NCBI GenBank assembly: GCA_963753725.1 | Contig: CAVWDI010000001.1 | Location: 496,001 to 560,000, forward strand | Source of the DNA: CAVWDI01 sp963753725 | GTDB taxonomy: Bacteria > Chloroflexota > Anaerolineae > Anaerolineales > UBA4823 | Direction of reading: 5' to 3' | DNA length: 64,000 nt | In this document: positions 27,698 to 36,102 of the stretch, piece by piece | Layout of the letters: the number at the start of each line of letters is the position of its first letter | Position numbering within the stretch: position 1 is the stretch's first letter | The notes under the pieces: model-generated | Database searches by the model: none | What the model was told of the DNA's origin: nothing | What the model saw: only the letters and a program-made list of their open reading frames with translations | Translations under genes and position numbers: made by a program

Positions 27698-28624
27698 ATG
27701 AATCAAAAAGTGTCCATCATCGGCGCTGGCATGACAGGTTCTACGACTGCCCATTGGATAGCAGCTCGTGAGCTCGCTGATGTCGTATTAGTAGATATTG
27801 TCGAAGGAATGCCTCAAGGGAAAGCCTTGGATTTACAAGAAGCGCTGCCCATTATCGGTAAAGATGTGACTATTACTGGAAGCAACCATTACGAAGCAAC
27901 CCTTGATTCTGATATTGTAATAATCACAGCTGGCTTACCGCGTAAACCGGGTATGAGCCGGGATGATTTACTTTTTACAAATGCAGATATTGTTCGTAAA
28001 GCCACTGAAGAAACAATTAAATACGCTCCTAACGCTATCTTTATTATTCTCACAAATCCATTGGACGTTATGTCATATGTCGCTTTGAAAACTGCCCAGA
28101 TAGCGCCTCAAAAAATTATCGGACAAGCAGGCATCCTGGATTCAGCTCGGATGCGGGCATTCGTAGCTATGGAACTGGATGTCAGCGTTGAGAATATCCA
28201 TTGTTATGTATTGGGCGGTCATGGTGATGATATGGTTCCTCTCACCAGCATTTCAAATGTGGCGGGGGTACCATTAAACAAAATATTATCTGAAGAGCGA
28301 TTATCAGCAATTGTGGAACGAACACGTAAAGGCGGCGGCGAAATCGTGAGCTTATTAAAGAAAGGCAGCGCATATTATGCTCCGTCGGCTGCCCTGGCTC
28401 AGATGACCGAAGCAATCCTGAAAGATAAACACTTTATCGCTCCCGTCGCAGCCTATTTAGAGGGGGAGTACTCGTTACAAAAAATATTCTTCGGAGTATC
28501 CGCTCAATTAGGTAAAGACGGGATCGAGAAGATCATCGAATATGATTTGAACGAGGAAGAAATGAAAGCTCTGAAAAAATCAGCCAAAGGTGTGGCAGAA
28601 ATTATAGCCAAGTTAGAACTATAA
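27698..28624 (+). CDS. mdh: Malate dehydrogenase (LDH-like, NAD)
   Basis: This 308-residue enzyme oxidises malate to oxaloacetate. The NAD motif is SIIGAGMTGSTTAHW; the substrate arginines are in ITAGLPRKPGMSRDDLL, where RKPGM is the malate-type signature; the catalytic His is in CYVLGGHGDDMVP. It belongs to the LDH-like MDH group common in Chloroflexota and Bacteroidota. Citrate synthase follows 26 bases later, so they form an operon producing and consuming oxaloacetate. AAGGAGAG precedes the ATG. Confidence 0.96.
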   Translation: MNQKVSIIGAGMTGSTTAHWIAARELADVVLVDIVEGMPQGKALDLQEALPIIGKDVTITGSNHYEATLDSDIVIITAGLPRKPGMSRDDLLFTNADIVRKATEETIKYAPNAIFIILTNPLDVMSYVALKTAQIAPQKIIGQAGILDSARMRAFVAMELDVSVENIHCYVLGGHGDDMVPLTSISNVAGVPLNKILSEERLSAIVERTRKGGGEIVSLLKKGSAYYAPSAALAQMTEAILKDKHFIAPVAAYLEGEYSLQKIFFGVSAQLGKDGIEKIIEYDLNEEEMKALKKSAKGVAEIIAKLEL

Positions 28625-28650
28625 AAATATATTCAATTACCGGAGATACT

Positions 28651-29964
28651 ATGATACTCAAAGAAAAATTATCGTTGATTATTCCAGAATGGCAGGAAAG
28701 AGTAACCAGGCTGCTTAGAACCAATCGGGATATGAAAATTGATGAGGTGACGATAGGGCAGGTATATGGCGGCATGCGAGGCGTTAAAGGCCTCGTATCT
28801 GAGATTTCATCAGTCCATCCCATCGAAGGAATAAAACTGAGAGGCTATTCAATACCACAATTATTGGACCTTTTGCCCAAACCAGACGGTGCTGAAATCC
28901 CTTACGTTGGTGGATTATATTCTCTCCTCTTAACAGGCGAGATTCCCAACATTGAGGAAGCCATTGAAGTTGAAGATACATGGCACGCAAGATCAAGAAT
29001 TCCAGATCATGTGATAAAAGTTTTAAAAGAAATGCCGGAAGATACTGCTCCCATGACACTTTTTTCGCAAGCTATCCTCGCTTTACAAACCAATTCCATA
29101 TTTACTCAAAGGTTTAAATCGGGGATGCGAAAAATTGAATATTGGGAACCAATGCTGGAAGACAGCCTGGACTTAACCGCCAAACTGCCCTCCATAGCAG
29201 CATTGATTTATAATCTTAAACAGAATAACAGTGAAGACATCCAGACAGACCCTTCACTTGATTGGAGCGCGAACTTCGTAAAAATGATGGGGGTGCAAGA
29301 TAAGACTTATGAAGACTTATCCCGTTTGTATTTCATCATCCATTCTGATCACGAGAGCGGAAACGTAAGCGCGCATACCACACACCTGGTTGGTTCCGCA
29401 CTCTCAGATATATACCTGGCAACTTCCGCAGGCATGAACGGGCTGTCCGGCCCATTACATGGCAGGGCAAACCAGGAAGGATTGCGGTGGCTTCTGGAAA
29501 TTTATAATAAATATGGAAAATTGCCTTCGCGAGAAGAGGTTATCGAATATGCGTGGGAAACATTAAATGCTGGTCAGGTAATTCCTGGATATGGGCATGC
29601 TGTGCTCAGGAAAACAGATCCTCGCTTTACTGCTTTGCTTGAATTTGGAGATAAGCACTTTGAAAATGACGATATTTTCAACCTGGCAAAACTAGTATAT
29701 AAGGTTGTGCCGGAAGTCTTGTTGGAACAAGGAAAAGCGAAAAATCCTTGGCCAAATGTTGATGCGATTAGCGGGACATTGCAGCTGCACTATGGTGTAA
29801 ACGACTGCAACGAACACGGTTCTTGTGGTTTCTACACAGTTTTATTCGGTGTTAGCCGTATACTTGGTGTTTCCGCCAATGCGGTATGGGCTCGTGCACT
29901 TGGGCAATCCTTGGAACGTCCCAAATCCTTGACGACTGCAGCATTAGAGGAACTAGCATCATAA
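28651..29964 (+). CDS. gltA: Citrate synthase, mitochondrial-like type
   Basis: Citrate synthase condenses acetyl-CoA and oxaloacetate. The active-site histidines are in HSDHESGNVSAHTTHL and PGYGHAVLRKTDPR, and the catalytic Asp in PNVDAISGTLQLHYG. These segments resemble the eukaryotic mitochondrial enzyme more than the E. coli or Bacillus types, as in some Bacteroidota and Chloroflexota. At 437 residues it is complete. It forms an operon with mdh and ends at a strong terminator. Confidence 0.94.
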   Translation: MILKEKLSLIIPEWQERVTRLLRTNRDMKIDEVTIGQVYGGMRGVKGLVSEISSVHPIEGIKLRGYSIPQLLDLLPKPDGAEIPYVGGLYSLLLTGEIPNIEEAIEVEDTWHARSRIPDHVIKVLKEMPEDTAPMTLFSQAILALQTNSIFTQRFKSGMRKIEYWEPMLEDSLDLTAKLPSIAALIYNLKQNNSEDIQTDPSLDWSANFVKMMGVQDKTYEDLSRLYFIIHSDHESGNVSAHTTHLVGSALSDIYLATSAGMNGLSGPLHGRANQEGLRWLLEIYNKYGKLPSREEVIEYAWETLNAGQVIPGYGHAVLRKTDPRFTALLEFGDKHFENDDIFNLAKLVYKVVPEVLLEQGKAKNPWPNVDAISGTLQLHYGVNDCNEHGSCGFYTVLFGVSRILGVSANAVWARALGQSLERPKSLTTAALEELAS

Positions 29965-29989
29965 GACGTTCGGGGGCTTTAAATGTATT

Positions 29990-30031
29990 CGGGGTGTTTG
30001 GTGCTACAAGGATCCAAACACCCCGTTATTA
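29990..30031 (+). terminator. Bidirectional terminator between gltA and LysM gene
   Basis: A 12-bp perfect stem (29990-30001 with 30014-30025) encloses a 12-base loop and is followed by T-rich sequence on the plus strand. It lies between the convergent gltA and LysM genes and can serve both. Confidence 0.75.
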
Positions 30032-30052
30032 ATTTAATTTACGAAGTTAATA

Positions 30053-31207
30053 TTACGGTTGAGGTGTTACTGCACTTGCTACACCAGTCCAAGAAAAAAC
30101 GCGTGTATCACTTATTGCGCCTGCGGAATCCCAGACCGGATTCCCTTCATCATCCGTCCCGGTTTGTCTAACTGGCATCACCCACCAGCGGATCACATGT
30201 GGAACATTGTCGTTTTTTAAAAATGAGTTTGGTACATTGAACTTCGTATCAGTTACGTAATCAACGGATTTCCGCCCCTCACCTTCTGTTATATCTTCAA
30301 TCGTAACAGCATACGCTTCACTTTCCCTCAAAGTACCCACCGATGCCCATTGAAGAGAAATGGTTTCATCAGTAAGGCTAAATGGTGAACCATCTGCGGG
30401 TAATAATAGGCTGGCGGCTGGGTATGGCGGAGGCAATGTTGGAGTGGGTGTTGGTCCTGGCGTTGCATTTCGACGACATAATGGGATAACCAAATTCTGG
30501 TTGAACATCACAACATCACTCACCAAACCATTATATTCCCGAATTGCCTCAACCGGTATATTGTAATTTAATGAAATGTTACTCAGCGTGTCATTTTCCT
30601 GTACAGTGTATTCAATTTTCTCACATGCAGCCTCAGTTGCCTCATTTGGGCTGAAAGTAGAAGTAGGTAAAGAGGTCGCGGTTGGGGTTGGTTGAGGGAT
30701 AAGCAGTATTTGACCTTCATAAAGGGTGCTGCAGTCCGCTGGCAGGTTGTTTAACAAGACAATGCTTTGGATGGAAGCCCCAAATGAGAAAGCTATTCCT
30801 CCACAACTATCTCCTAACTTCACTGTATAAGACAGTGGCGTTGGACTTGGTTCAGGTGTGAATGTTAAGGTAGGTGTGGAAAGAGTTGGAGTAGTGGTAG
30901 TTGTTGGAGAAACGGTAAGAGTTGGAGTTGCAGTTGTTTCAACAGCAGATGTGGGAGTTTGGCGCAGCACTAAATATATTATTACAGCGCCAATGATGAT
31001 AAATAGCGCAAGAAAACCAAGAATAGCCGGTAATCCAAGGGTTATGCGCGGAAGTTTACTTCCTTCAACCGCTTTTTCGGGTCTGGTAGGCTTTTTCCCG
31101 CTTGATAATTCAGCCCCGCACACTAAACAACGAGTAGAATCTTCAGCTATCCGGGTACCACAAGTAGGACATATTTTGGTGGGTGTGCTTGGTATTTCTG
31201 ATGTCAT
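30053..31207 (-). CDS. Zinc-ribbon, membrane-anchored double-LysM protein
   Basis: The N terminus is a zinc ribbon (CPTCGTRIAEDSTRCLVCG), then a basic linker, one membrane helix (about residues 55-80), a long Thr/Pro-rich spacer, and two LysM modules (about 150-190, YTVKLGDSCGGIAFSF; and 215-260, YTVQENDTLSNISLNYN) divided by further Pro/Thr spacers. A C-terminal beta-rich domain (about 285-380) follows with WWVMPVRQTG. LysM modules bind peptidoglycan or chitin-like polymers, so it likely anchors to the cell wall with the zinc ribbon in the cytoplasm. The partner process is unknown. It is convergent with gltA. Confidence 0.8.
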   Translation of the reverse strand: MTSEIPSTPTKICPTCGTRIAEDSTRCLVCGAELSSGKKPTRPEKAVEGSKLPRITLGLPAILGFLALFIIIGAVIIYLVLRQTPTSAVETTATPTLTVSPTTTTTPTLSTPTLTFTPEPSPTPLSYTVKLGDSCGGIAFSFGASIQSIVLLNNLPADCSTLYEGQILLIPQPTPTATSLPTSTFSPNEATEAACEKIEYTVQENDTLSNISLNYNIPVEAIREYNGLVSDVVMFNQNLVIPLCRRNATPGPTPTPTLPPPYPAASLLLPADGSPFSLTDETISLQWASVGTLRESEAYAVTIEDITEGEGRKSVDYVTDTKFNVPNSFLKNDNVPHVIRWWVMPVRQTGTDDEGNPVWDSAGAISDTRVFSWTGVASAVTPQP

Positions 31208-31287
31208 TTTTATTCGTAAGAAATTCTAATCTAGGTAATCCAAAACTCGCCCGGCGATTATACCAGCCTTCATAAACCATCTACAAA

Positions 31288-32301
31288 TCAATCACTTCTA
31301 CTGAGCAAGTTCTGCGCTAAGTTCTTTAAGGCTGCAACTGCTTCAATTGTTGGGTTCGCGTTTTCTAACGCAGATAACGCCAGGTTTGTCATCTCATTTG
31401 TACGCATCTCAGTATATTCTTTTGCACCTTCTATTTCTAACAATGAGACGAGAACAGGAATCTCTTCGATGGTTAATCCTTTATTTTTCCATCCTCTATA
31501 AAATTCTCCTCTTTGTTCCAAACCATATAAAATTGGAAGTGTTTTCTTCCCAGTAATGAGATCACTTTCAGCAGATTTACCTGTAACCATTGTATCGCCC
31601 CAGATCCCAAGTAAATCATCCTGCGTCTGGAATGCTAATCCCAGATAATATCCGAAATCCCGGTATGATTTTCTAACATTATCATCCGCGTTTCCACACA
31701 ATGCCCCAATTTCAGTTGATGCTGCCAGCAAAGCTGCTGTTTTGCCTTCTATCATTTTCCAATAGGATCTGATTTCCATATCATCCCTGGATTCATAAGA
31801 CATATCTAGATATTGCCCTTGAGTAAGTTGAAGGCAGGATTCTTGTAAAATAATCGATGCTTGTACAGTCGTACTTAATGATGTTGTCTCCTTCAACTTC
31901 AATATTGCTGTCTGAGCGAGCGTGAACATCATATCGCCTGTGTTGATAGCCTGAGGCACTCCCCATAATTTCCATATTGTTGGACGTCCACGACGCAATT
32001 CACTGTTATCTTGAATATCATCATGGATGAGCGAGAAATTATGGATCAGTTCCACAGCAGCTGCTGCAGATAGTGCATCTTTCCAATTTCCACCCGCTGC
32101 TGAAACGCTGAGTAGAACCAATAATGGACGGATGCGTTTTCCACTGACAGAAGTTACCGGCAATTCTTTCTCCCAACCCATGTGATATACCAGCATACTA
32201 TTGAGCTCTTCAAAACCTGGCAAATTGGTCAAGCTCACAATTTCTTTCAACTCATTTTCTAATGCTGGAAGCATTATCTTTTTAAATCGTTCCAGCGCCA
32301 T
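31288..32301 (-). CDS. Polyprenyl (geranylgeranyl-type) diphosphate synthase
   Basis: This trans-prenyltransferase elongates allylic diphosphates with IPP. The first aspartate-rich motif is in LIHNFSLIHDDIQDN and the second in FQTQDDLLGIWGD; the RRGRPTIW loop follows the first. At 337 residues it fits farnesyl/geranylgeranyl synthases; chain length cannot be read with certainty. It begins 4 bases after the end of the IPP isomerase gene, so the two form an isoprenoid operon. Confidence 0.92.
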   Translation of the reverse strand: MALERFKKIMLPALENELKEIVSLTNLPGFEELNSMLVYHMGWEKELPVTSVSGKRIRPLLVLLSVSAAGGNWKDALSAAAAVELIHNFSLIHDDIQDNSELRRGRPTIWKLWGVPQAINTGDMMFTLAQTAILKLKETTSLSTTVQASIILQESCLQLTQGQYLDMSYESRDDMEIRSYWKMIEGKTAALLAASTEIGALCGNADDNVRKSYRDFGYYLGLAFQTQDDLLGIWGDTMVTGKSAESDLITGKKTLPILYGLEQRGEFYRGWKNKGLTIEEIPVLVSLLEIEGAKEYTEMRTNEMTNLALSALENANPTIEAVAALKNLAQNLLSRSD

Positions 32302-32305
32302 TTTT

Positions 32306-33341
32306 TTAATCCCCTTGATTTTCGATCAACATCGTATTCTTTAATTCTTCAAGGTTTCCCGCGCCAACTGAAAACATACAGATATGCATCTCACGTCTGA
32401 TTTCTTTGATTGTTTCTACCGTTTTATCAAGTGATTCTGCTGCCGCTTTCAGGAAAATTCCTGCCATTCCTCCCAAATCTGCGCCGAGAGCAATACATTT
32501 TCCAATATCAATCCCATTCTGGATCCCCCCAGAAGCAAATATCTTGAGATCTTTCGATAGATCACGAATATTTCTAATAACTTCACTGGTAGGAATACCC
32601 CAACGCATAAATGAGGCTGCTATCCGGGCTTGGCTTTCATTTTGGGTGCGGTGCATTTCTACTTGTGACCAAGACGTTCCTCCAGCTCCCGCAACATCGA
32701 TCGCTGATATCCCCACTTCAATTAACATCTTTACATCATCCCGCGAAAAACCCCATCCCACCTCTTTGGCAATTACTGGCACATGAAATTCTCTACATAT
32801 GCTTTCAATCTTGTTAATGATCCCTTTAAATCTTGTATCACCTTCCGGCTGCAGCGCCTCTTGAAGCGCATTTAAGTGAAGTATAAGCGCATCCGCTTCG
32901 ATCATATCCACAGTACGTCTACACTCATCTATTCCATATCCATAATTTAGTTGAACAGCCCCTAAATTTGCGAATAGCAAAATATCCGGGGCAACATTCC
33001 GCACTTTAAATGTATCTTCCAGCTTTGGGTTTTCAATCGCTGCTCTTTGAGACCCTACTCCCATTGCAATCCCAGTCTCTTGTGCAGCACGTGCTAATAT
33101 CTGGTTGATCTCACCAGCTTCTTTGGTGCCACCGGTCATGGATGAGATCAAAAGAGGAGTCTTTAGTGTCTTATCAAAAATACTTATAGATGAATCCACC
33201 TCTTCAAGATTTAATTCAGGCAATGCGCGATGGATAAATTGATAACGCTCCAGACCTGTAGTAAGACTGGAATCTACATCTTTTTAAGTTTATTTGAATA
33301 TGATCTGATTTACGAGCGCTAGTATTCGTAACTTTACCCAT
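32306..33341 (-). CDS. fni: Isopentenyl-diphosphate isomerase type 2, N-terminal frameshift
   Basis: Type 2 IDI is an FMN enzyme that interconverts IPP and DMAPP. Family phrases include PLLISSMTGGT, GVGSQRAAIENP and FASGGIQNG, with the flavin phosphate site at the C terminus. The open frame begins only at MPELNLEE (33223), too short for the family. An extra A in the run at 33281-33285 hides the true N terminus; with one base fewer, RKSDHIQINLKDVDSS joins TTGLERYQFIHRALPELN and the gene begins with an ATG at 33341, giving 344 residues, the usual size. It is followed immediately by the polyprenyl synthase gene. Confidence 0.92.
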
Positions 33342-33368
33342 AGAATGGTGTTCTTTTTTGGTGATACA

Positions 33369-33397
33369 ATCTTACCAGTGGGTATCGCGGCTGTCAA
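33369..33397 (-). promoter_or_regulatory. Promoter of fni
   Basis: On the minus strand TTGACA (33397-33392), a 17-base spacer and TAAGAT (33374-33369) stand upstream of the repaired fni start at 33341. This promoter placement independently supports the longer start. Confidence 0.65.
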
Positions 33398-33408
33398 CTT
33401 GGCATCCA

Positions 33409-33430
33409 CAGTATATGAAATTATATACTG
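33409..33430. promoter_or_regulatory. Inverted repeat between the divergent fni and acpP promoters
   Basis: CAGTATAT and ATATACTG form an 8-bp perfect inverted repeat with a 6-base spacer. It lies 12 bases upstream of the fni -35 and 24 bases upstream of the acpP -35, where an operator could act on both genes. No known motif is matched. Confidence 0.45.
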
Positions 33431-33453
33431 GTGTGATTATAAACTCCAAAGAC

Positions 33454-33481
33454 TTGACATATCGCATATCAAGGTTACAAT
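33454..33481 (+). promoter_or_regulatory. Promoter of acpP
   Basis: TTGACA (33454-33459), a 16-base spacer and TACAAT (33476-33481). The ribosome binding site AGGAGG follows about 30 bases later, just ahead of the acpP ATG. Confidence 0.75.
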
Positions 33482-33522
33482 TGGCTCTGATTTGTTAATA
33501 ATAATTCGAAGGAGGAATTTCC

Positions 33523-33768
33523 ATGGCTGATACCTTTGAAGAGGTAAAGGAAATAATAATCGATCTTCTCGGGGTCGATGAAAGCAAAGTGACACCGGAA
33601 GCGCGTTTTCGCGAGGATTTGGAAGCAGATTCTCTGGACCTAGTTGAACTTATTATGGCATTTGAAGATAAGTTTGGCGGCGAAATCTCGGATGAAGATG
33701 CCCAATCGATTTCCACAGTTGGCGAAGCTGTCAAATATATTGATGACAGAATGATCAAGAAAGAATAG
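33523..33768 (+). CDS. acpP: Acyl carrier protein
   Basis: This 81-residue acidic protein carries acyl chains on phosphopantetheine in fatty acid synthesis. The attachment serine is in EADSLDLVELIMAFE, with typical four-helix composition. AGGAGG precedes the ATG. The gene ends in tandem stops TAG TAA and is followed by a terminator. It stands alone, not next to fab genes. Confidence 0.96.
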   Translation: MADTFEEVKEIIIDLLGVDESKVTPEARFREDLEADSLDLVELIMAFEDKFGGEISDEDAQSISTVGEAVKYIDDRMIKKE

Positions 33769-33810
33769 TAAACGATCGATTAGTTTAACCTAATCCTCTA
33801 ATTAATGAAC

Positions 33811-33846
33811 AAAAAAGTCCAATCCATGAAGGATCGGACTTTTTTG
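33811..33846. terminator. Bidirectional terminator between acpP and sucD
   Basis: AGTCCAATCC (33816-33825) pairs with GGATCGGACT (33831-33840) with one mismatch, flanked by an A-run on the left and a T-run on the right. It can terminate acpP on the plus strand and sucD on the minus strand. Confidence 0.85.
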
Positions 33847-33866
33847 TTTTTTCCTGGTAAATAGTA

Positions 33867-34730
33867 TTAATTTAGCAAATCAGGGATTTCCCCTGGATGA
33901 TTGGCTACACGCACACCTGCTGATTCAAGCGCTTTAATTTTTTCTTCCGCAGTTCCTTCCCCCCCTCAATAATTGCACCAGCATGACCCATCCGCTTTCC
34001 AGGCGGCGCCGTTTGTCCGGCGATGAAACCGATAACTGGTTTTGTCATACTTTCGGATATAAATTGAGCCCCACTTTCTTCATCAGTTCCGCCTATTTCC
34101 CCGATCATCACAACACTCTCGGTACTTGGGTCTTCTTCAAACCTGTTCAGACAATCTACAAAATTCGTCCCGTTTATCGGGTCACCACCAATTCCCACAC
34201 AAGTGCTTACACCAATACCGTCCTGCATGAGCGCATAAAGAACTTCATATGTCAGCGTTCCCGAACGAGAAACAACTCCAATATTTCCTGGTATCGAAAT
34301 ATCTCCAGGAATAATACCGACTTTTGATTCTCCGGGAAGTCAATAACCCCGGACAATTTGGACCTACCAGACGTGATCCCTTTTGATCAAGATAAGTTCG
34401 AACTTGCATCATGTCTTGAATCGGAATCCCTTCTGTAATACAAACAATTAATTTTAGCCCCGCATCGGCAGCTTCAAATATAGCATCAGCTGCAAAACGG
34501 GCTGGAACAAATATGATACTTGTATTAGCTCCCGTTGCGTTTACCGCTAACCTTACTGAATCAAAAACTGGAATCTTACCATCCAGCACCCATTCACCAC
34601 CTTTTTGGGGCGTCACTCCAGCGACAACTTTCGTTCCATAATCAACCATTTGCCTGGTATGGAAACTACCTTCGTTACCTGTAATCCCCTGAACCAGAAG
34701 ACGGGTATTCTTATTGACAAAAATACTCAT
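33867..34730 (-). CDS. sucD: Succinyl-CoA synthetase, alpha subunit, two frameshifts
   Basis: SucD forms with SucC the ligase that makes succinyl-CoA or the reverse with ADP/GDP. The CoA-binding fold GITGNEGSFHTRQM, VGPNCPG and the histidine region GHAGAIIEG are present. An extra base at 34337-34338 (ACTTCCC for ACTCCC) breaks GLLTPGESKVG; a missing G in the run at 33959-33965 breaks IIEGGEGTAEEKIKALESAG, after which the frame runs to a TAA at 33867. The rebuilt size of about 288 residues is normal. It overlaps sucC by one base. Confidence 0.93.
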
Positions 34731-35872
34731 TACAGAATTTCTCCCTTAGAAATAGCTACAGCTTTTTTAGCTGCCTCCGCCAGGGATTCAGCCGTAATCA
34801 TTTCCGCTTCAGAAAGGATAGCACGGCCTTCTTCAGCATTCGTTCCAACCAGTCTGATTACAATCGGGACTTCAGGTTGAAGTACATTTAACGCTGCTAA
34901 AATCCCACGTGCTACCTCGTCCCCCCTTGTGATACCCCCAAAAATGTTGATCAACACCGTGTTTACATTTGAATCTGAAAGAATAATTCTCAAAGCTGCA
35001 GCAACTTTATCTTCTCCTGCTCCCCCGCCTATATCTAGAAAATTGGCAGGTGAGCCGCCGTATAGGTTAATGATATCCATCGTTGTCATCGCTAATCCCG
35101 CCCCATTCACCATACACCCAATTTCCCCATCCATCTTAATAAATGCCAATCCAAATTTACGCGCCTCAATTTCTGATGGCGCCTCAATATCGAGATCGCG
35201 TTTCTCCGATAAATCAGGATGCCGGAACAGCGCATTATCATCAAGCACCATCTTTCCATCCACGGCTAGTAAATTGTTGTCTTTCGTGACCACGAGTGGG
35301 TTTATTTCTGCTAGTGTTGCATCAGTGCTTTTGTACGCTTGCCAGAGTCCACTTGCTATGCGATCGAATTGTTTCCAATAATCGCGCGGCAAATCTATTC
35401 CTGCAGCAATATCTCGCGCCTGGTATGCTTTCAAACCTAATAATGGGTTGATATGAATTTTTACTATCTTCTCTGGGGATACCCGCGCGACTTCTTCAAT
35501 ATCAACTCCCCCCGCCGCAGAGGCCATCATCACCGATTTCCGTTCAGCTCGGTCATTTGTTATACCCAAATAGATTTCCTCTTCAATATCTGCAGCTTCA
35601 TCGACCAACACTCTCCTTACCGGTAAACCTTTAATAAACATCGATAGAATTTTGGCCGCGACTTCAGATGCCTCGTCAGGTGTTTTTGCTAAACGAATTC
35701 CGCCTGCTTTTCCCCTTCCTCCTACTAACACTTGCGATTTAATTACCACGCGGCTGCCCAATTCTTCTGCAATAGCCTTTGCCTCTTCTGCGGCAGCCGT
35801 CACACGTCCTTTTGGAATCGGAATGCCAAACCGGGCGAAAATCTGTTTCGACTGGTATTCATGTAGTCTCAT
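34730..35872 (-). CDS. sucC: Succinyl-CoA synthetase, beta subunit
   Basis: The ATP-grasp N-terminal domain begins MRLHEYQSKQIFARFGIPIP; VLVGGRGKAGGIRLA and NGAGLAMTTMD, GGGAGEDKVAAAL and IFGGITRGDEVA follow in the order expected for SucC. At 380 residues it is complete. The stop overlaps the sucD ATG, so the two subunits are translationally coupled. Nucleotide preference (ADP or GDP) cannot be told. Confidence 0.96.
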   Translation of the reverse strand: MRLHEYQSKQIFARFGIPIPKGRVTAAAEEAKAIAEELGSRVVIKSQVLVGGRGKAGGIRLAKTPDEASEVAAKILSMFIKGLPVRRVLVDEAADIEEEIYLGITNDRAERKSVMMASAAGGVDIEEVARVSPEKIVKIHINPLLGLKAYQARDIAAGIDLPRDYWKQFDRIASGLWQAYKSTDATLAEINPLVVTKDNNLLAVDGKMVLDDNALFRHPDLSEKRDLDIEAPSEIEARKFGLAFIKMDGEIGCMVNGAGLAMTTMDIINLYGGSPANFLDIGGGAGEDKVAAALRIILSDSNVNTVLINIFGGITRGDEVARGILAALNVLQPEVPIVIRLVGTNAEEGRAILSEAEMITAESLAEAAKKAVAISKGEIL

Positions 35873-36102
35873 TAAGATTTACTCTCCAATTTATTTTTTT
35901 CACTGCCCCCATAAATTAATCATGGCGATTATACCATGTGGGATTCTTAGTGACTGATCAGAGTAAATTTTTTTACTATGGAAATTTTCGCCTCTGATAT
36001 AATCTAAGATTATTAAATAATTCATTCCTTGTGCTAGGATTGGTCATAGACCAAAATTTAGCATAGGACCAAAAGCATCGCTTTGGAGCAGCCATTAAAA
36101 TA

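Noticed and set aside
32306..33223. fni as a genuinely shorter enzyme starting at MPELNLEE
   Set aside because: Family members have about 40 more N-terminal residues, and these are visible upstream in another frame with a matching promoter.
3485..34338. Programmed +1 frameshifting or a non-standard code
   Set aside because: The break sites share no slippery motif or downstream structure; most are homopolymer length changes, so sequence error is simpler.
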